This document shows, piece after piece, positions 33,943 through 37,447 of a DNA stretch of 37,447 nt; within the stretch, counting starts at the first letter, position 1, and each line of letters begins with the position of its first letter. The notes under the pieces are model-generated. The model did no database searches, was not told the origin of the DNA, and saw only the letters and a list, made by a program, of their open reading frames with translations. The translations under genes and the position numbers were made by a program. Source of the DNA: Eubacteriales bacterium (lineage in GTDB: Bacteria > Bacillota > Clostridia > Lachnospirales > Lachnospiraceae); assembly GCA_030526715.1 (NCBI GenBank), contig JAUNCG010000013.1:9498-46944 (forward strand), given 5' to 3'.

Positions 33943-35883
33943 CTATTTTGACTGACTCGCCAACTGGATACTGGTGCTGCGGTAGACCTCCGGAGCCTTC
34001 ACCGGACTGTTGGCACGGAAATACGGCTCTAACAGAGAGGTGATCTTGATCTCCGTGTCCGTGATCTCGTGAGCTTCCGCGAAGGAATCCGGATAATTTC
34101 TAACGATCATCGCTACCTTGTAGACCGCGTCATCCTTCAGCTCTTCCCCATTCAGCTTCGCGCTCTCTACCTTTCCGTCCTTCGTCAGCGTCACATCCAG
34201 ACCGGACCAGCCGTAGGGCAGCGCCATCTCCACATTGTCAACCTCTGAACTAAATACCAGACCATCGTTCAGAATATCCTTTACCTCTGCTCCCGTAAGG
34301 GAAACAACGCCAATGCTGCTGCTCAGCTCGCCCATAGGGATATTTAAATTCGAAGCATTGACAGCCCCCTTATAAAGCTTGCCGCCGAAGCCAAATACCG
34401 TAAAGAAATTGCCCCGTGCATCGGTGGCATTGTGAGTGGTCAGTGTGAAATCTGCCAGATTCCGGGCAGCCACAGCGTCCTGCATAATGTTCCGGTAGAG
34501 CTGTGCGGTCTGGTCGGTATCCAGATCCTCGGAAAGCTCTCCGACAGAATCAGTACTGGTATCATTGTTAAGCGCCTCCTGATGGAGCCTGTCTGCTGTC
34601 TCTACAAACCGCTCTACCAGACCATCGGCATTGCCGGCATCGATAGCATCCACAATCAATTTTCCGGATTCCGTGAATATATCCTCATAACCGGAATAAA
34701 TATAGATAGCCTTTGTGACATTCGCCTTAGGATCCCACCATTTCTTCAGATAGTCGGGCGCATTCTTCGCCCCATCCTTAGACATCACAATCTGGGCATC
34801 CGAGAGCTTAGCGGATGCCTGACCCTCGCTGCTGGTGAGATAATCCATGATTTTCAGTGCGCTTTCCAGCTTCTTCTCGTTGCCCTTCTCTTTCAGACGC
34901 TTGTTCAGACCGAAAGTCATTCCTAGCCCCAAGGTAAGCGCCTTGTTGCCGTCCTTCGATCCGAAGAAAGGGAGCACCTGAAAATCGTCCGTTCTGTATT
35001 CGCCGTAGCCATCGCTTAAAGAAGGATCGTGGCGCAGGAAACGATCCGCACCGTCATAGTCGCCGGTAATGATGCCCATCGCCATTTTGCGGTTGCCAAG
35101 GTACTCCCAACCCGGTCCCCACAGTCCTTCATATCCTCCTTCATGCTGGAAAGCACCGACATCTATCAGGCGGGCAAACTGCTCCATACCCTCAGCAAAG
35201 CCTTCCCGGATGGAGGCATTGCCTGCGAGGTACTGCTCCTCCCAGCGCATACCGTCCAGCGTGCCCATAAATCCCGCCTGCGCAAAACTGGTCATGACCA
35301 AAAAGGGAAGCGCATCCGTAGCATAGCCCATACCGATAGGAACGATATCCGGCTGTTCCTCGCGGATCTGACGACACACATCCACCAACTCGCCAAAATT
35401 CTCCGGCACCTTCCAGCCATTCATATCAAATAAGGTTTTGTTATAAATAATCATTCTGCTGTTTACGGCGGACGACATCTGATAGATTTCTCCGTCCACA
35501 TCAAACATATTCAGCATACTGCTTTCAATATTACCCATAAAGCTATAGCCGGACAAGTCCAACAGCCATTCCCTTGCCAGATTATTTTCGATTTTGCTGG
35601 CGAACAGGAAGATATCGGAGCCATTGCCATGAACCAGCTCATTTTTCAGAAAGTTCGTGGTGTCGCCACCGGCATAATACCGGATATCCAGCTTCATATC
35701 AGGGAACTGATCCTGAATGACCCGGGCGATTATGGCCGCGTTTTTGCTGCCGGACCAGATCGTCACGACATCATCCTCTTTTTTTAAAGATCCGCAGCCG
35801 GCTAAGCAACCGGCAAGAAGCGCCGCTGCCACCAGAAATGACAGGAGCCGCCAAAGTGCATTACGTTTTTTGCTTGTACTCAT
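33943..35883 (-). CDS. Lipoprotein: solute-binding domain fused to 5'-nucleotidase C-terminal-like domain
   Basis: This 646-residue protein has a lipoprotein signal (LLAGC26LAGC30; either Cys could be lipidated). Residues about 35-430 look like an extracellular family 1 solute-binding protein: DVVTIWSGSK, YNKTLFDMNGWKVPENFGELVDVCRQI and a C-terminal helical lobe. From about residue 461 a second domain resembles the 5'-nucleotidase C-terminal domain (SLTGAEVKDILNDGL, PYGWSGLDVTLTKDGKV, LNGEELKDDAVYKVAM). No metallophosphoesterase domain is present. The ATG at 35881-35883 follows GGAGG. There are no ABC permease genes next to it; instead it lies 21 bases after a membrane kinase, which suggests a sensing rather than an import role. 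Confidence 0.88.
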   Translation of the reverse strand: MSTSKKRNALWRLLSFLVAAALLAGCLAGCGSLKKEDDVVTIWSGSKNAAIIARVIQDQFPDMKLDIRYYAGGDTTNFLKNELVHGNGSDIFLFASKIENNLAREWLLDLSGYSFMGNIESSMLNMFDVDGEIYQMSSAVNSRMIIYNKTLFDMNGWKVPENFGELVDVCRQIREEQPDIVPIGMGYATDALPFLVMTSFAQAGFMGTLDGMRWEEQYLAGNASIREGFAEGMEQFARLIDVGAFQHEGGYEGLWGPGWEYLGNRKMAMGIITGDYDGADRFLRHDPSLSDGYGEYRTDDFQVLPFFGSKDGNKALTLGLGMTFGLNKRLKEKGNEKKLESALKIMDYLTSSEGQASAKLSDAQIVMSKDGAKNAPDYLKKWWDPKANVTKAIYIYSGYEDIFTESGKLIVDAIDAGNADGLVERFVETADRLHQEALNNDTSTDSVGELSEDLDTDQTAQLYRNIMQDAVAARNLADFTLTTHNATDARGNFFTVFGFGGKLYKGAVNASNLNIPMGELSSSIGVVSLTGAEVKDILNDGLVFSSEVDNVEMALPYGWSGLDVTLTKDGKVESAKLNGEELKDDAVYKVAMIVRNYPDSFAEAHEITDTEIKITSLLEPYFRANSPVKAPEVYRSTSIQLASQSK

Positions 35884-35904
35884 GTAAATAATTTCCTCCA
35901 AGTG

Positions 35905-37446
35905 TTATTTTTTTATTCTTTCCCTGATGAGCGCCAGCTTTTTCAGTAGCGTCTCGATATCAATGGGCTTAGAAACATGATCATTCATGCCCGCGTCCAG
36001 ACAGGACTTCACATCCTCGGCAAAGGCATTAGCCGTAGTGGCAAAAATCGGAATATCGCGAATCCATGGAACCTGAGAGGCTCGGATATGCTCAGTGGCC
36101 TCTTTTCCGTTCATCACGGGCATTTCCACGTCCATGAGGATGGCGTCAAAGTGATTTTCCTCCGCCTTCTCCAGCAGGTTCAGGCACTCCTGACCATTCT
36201 CCGCTCTCTCTGCCGTGATCTCTTCATCCTCTAGGAGGTCTCTGACGATCCGCCAGTTCACATTATTGTCCTCTGCCACCAGTAAATGCATTCCCTTTAA
36301 GATGGAAGTATCCACCTCTGTGAACTCTGTTTCCGTCACTTCTGCATCCGGCAACGCCGTGATAGGTAACATTACCGTAAAGGTAGTTCCCTTCCCCTCC
36401 TGACTGTCGCAAAGGATCTCACCGCCCATCAGCTCCACGATCTGCTTACAGATCGCAAGCCCCAGTCCGGATCCCTGAATCTTGTTAGTACGGCTATCTG
36501 TTTCCCGCGAAAAGGACTGATACATCCGTTTCTGGAAGTCCTCCGTCATACCCACACCGTTATCCCGTACCGACAGAACAAGGCAGGTCTGATCCGGATG
36601 TCCGGACACCGACTGCTCATAGACCTCCGCATGGATTTCTCCCTGTGAATCGGTATATTTCACTGCATTGGACAGCAGATTCAGATATATCTGGCTCAGT
36701 CGCAAGCGGTCTCCATTCAGCCGATCGTGTGCAATGTCGTGAACCTCCACCGTAAAGGTGTGATGCTTTTCCTCCATGCTCGGGGTGACAATGGACATAA
36801 TGCGGTTCACAAATTCCCTGACGGAGAAAGGTTCCGGATTCAGCTGCACCTCGCCGGATTCAATTTTGGAAATATCCAGAATATCGTTAATGAGGGTCAA
36901 TAGCTGATTCGCAGCCGTCCCGATCTTATTCATTGATTCCCTGAGATAGGCATTATCCTCCGGACGTCGCTTCGCCAGGGTGAGAATACCCACGATGGCG
37001 TTCAAGGGAGTACGAATGTCATGGGACATGGAGGAGAGGAAGTTGGTCTTGGCAAGATTCGCCGCCTTTTCCGCCTCTGCTGCCTTTTTCAGCTGTTCAT
37101 TGATTTTCCGCTGCGTCCTCCGGTTTCGCATGAAAAACCACATGAGCAGACACAATATAAACGCGAGCATCCCAAGGAAGATGCAAACAAGATTTGTGGT
37201 CAGAACCCTTGCCAGACTTTTCGAACCCAGTCCCAGACTGTCGTCCGGAATCATGAGAATCGTCGTCCAGTCGTCGATCCCCAGATAATAATAGGCAAGG
37301 AAATAATTCCCACCGTTTAGGGACATGCTGATGGTATCGCTCTCTCCATTCTGTATCGATTGTCTGAGCGCTTCATAGCTGGCTCCACGGTGATAGTCTG
37401 CCTCCTTCAGAGCGGAGAGCAGATTGTAGACGCCGGGCAGTATGAT
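35905..37446 (-). CDS. Membrane hybrid histidine kinase, N-terminus beyond window
   Basis: The frame is open at the right edge; 513 residues are visible. Visible residues 1-75 are the end of an extracellular sensor domain of probable Cache type (LGIDDWTTILMIP just before the membrane). One TM lies at about 83-106, then HisKA with His142 (SSMSHDIRTPLNAIVG), HATPase (LSNAVKYT, DNGVGM, GSGLGLAI) and a C-terminal receiver with Asp439 (AILMDVEMPVMNG) and the SKP Lys. The adjacent lipoprotein gene suggests that ligand-loaded lipoprotein contacts the extracellular domain. It is the first visible gene of the signalling cluster, and the promoter must be outside the window. An ATG at 37324-37326 is internal, not the true start. 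Confidence 0.92.
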   Translation of the reverse strand: MILPGVYNLLSALKEADYHRGASYEALRQSIQNGESDTISMSLNGGNYFLAYYYLGIDDWTTILMIPDDSLGLGSKSLARVLTTNLVCIFLGMLAFILCLLMWFFMRNRRTQRKINEQLKKAAEAEKAANLAKTNFLSSMSHDIRTPLNAIVGILTLAKRRPEDNAYLRESMNKIGTAANQLLTLINDILDISKIESGEVQLNPEPFSVREFVNRIMSIVTPSMEEKHHTFTVEVHDIAHDRLNGDRLRLSQIYLNLLSNAVKYTDSQGEIHAEVYEQSVSGHPDQTCLVLSVRDNGVGMTEDFQKRMYQSFSRETDSRTNKIQGSGLGLAICKQIVELMGGEILCDSQEGKGTTFTVMLPITALPDAEVTETEFTEVDTSILKGMHLLVAEDNNVNWRIVRDLLEDEEITAERAENGQECLNLLEKAEENHFDAILMDVEMPVMNGKEATEHIRASQVPWIRDIPIFATTANAFAEDVKSCLDAGMNDHVSKPIDIETLLKKLALIRERIKK

Positions 37447-37447
37447 A

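Noticed and set aside
1..37447. Mobile element or horizontally acquired island
   Set aside because: No transposase, integrase, att-like repeat or abrupt codon change was seen; the signalling cluster has the same style of RBS and overlaps as the housekeeping genes.
1..37447. CRISPR array, tRNA or rRNA genes
   Set aside because: No regularly spaced direct repeats and no cloverleaf or rRNA-like segments were noticed on reading; a covariance-model scan would settle this.

Overview
The window is a single-strand block: all 24 genes I support, including a 59-codon remnant, are on the minus strand, so transcription runs from high to low coordinates. Moderate GC, strong Shine-Dalgarno sites, stop/start overlaps, a class B sortase next to a VanRS-like two-component pair, and very large PAS/GGDEF/EAL proteins all point to a Gram-positive gut or rumen Clostridia, most likely a Lachnospiraceae. 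This is an inference from gene content; no marker gene for a firm placement is present. No tRNA, rRNA, CRISPR array or insertion sequence was seen, and no gene-free stretch exceeds about 190 bases.

Right part (37446 to 15942) is one long signalling cluster. In transcription order: a membrane hybrid histidine kinase cut by the window edge; a lipoprotein that joins a sugar-type solute-binding domain to a 5'-nucleotidase C-terminal-like domain; a soluble hybrid kinase with five N-terminal PAS-like domains; an HPt protein; a REC-EAL protein; a multi-TM hybrid kinase; a PAS/EAL/GGDEF protein; a second HPt protein; and a 1613-residue EAL/PAS/GAF/GGDEF protein. The parts fit a His-Asp-His-Asp phosphorelay in which three kinases share two HPt carriers and feed cyclic-di-GMP hydrolysis (REC-EAL), with two further proteins that can both make and break c-di-GMP. 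The kinases, the HPt proteins and the two largest EAL proteins are visible paralogues, so the cluster appears to have grown by duplication.

Middle part (15903 to 7472) is mostly housekeeping: CBS/DRTGG family II pyrophosphatase plus flavin reductase; murA-metK with its own promoter; a classical HAMP kinase/OmpR regulator pair whose RBS and promoter lie inside the metK terminator hairpin; a membrane-anchored TPR protein; and a 59-codon reading frame that looks like the tail of a lost Ig-like surface protein, ended by a strong terminator.

Left part (7353 to 1): asnS, then a VanR/VanS-like pair tightly coupled to a class B sortase, a sirtuin, an RluA pseudouridine synthase and a DUF951 protein, and finally the start of an acidic secreted protein that runs off the window. 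Three runs of 9-10 G on the coding strand (one in a reading frame, two at ribosome binding sites) are possible slippage sites.
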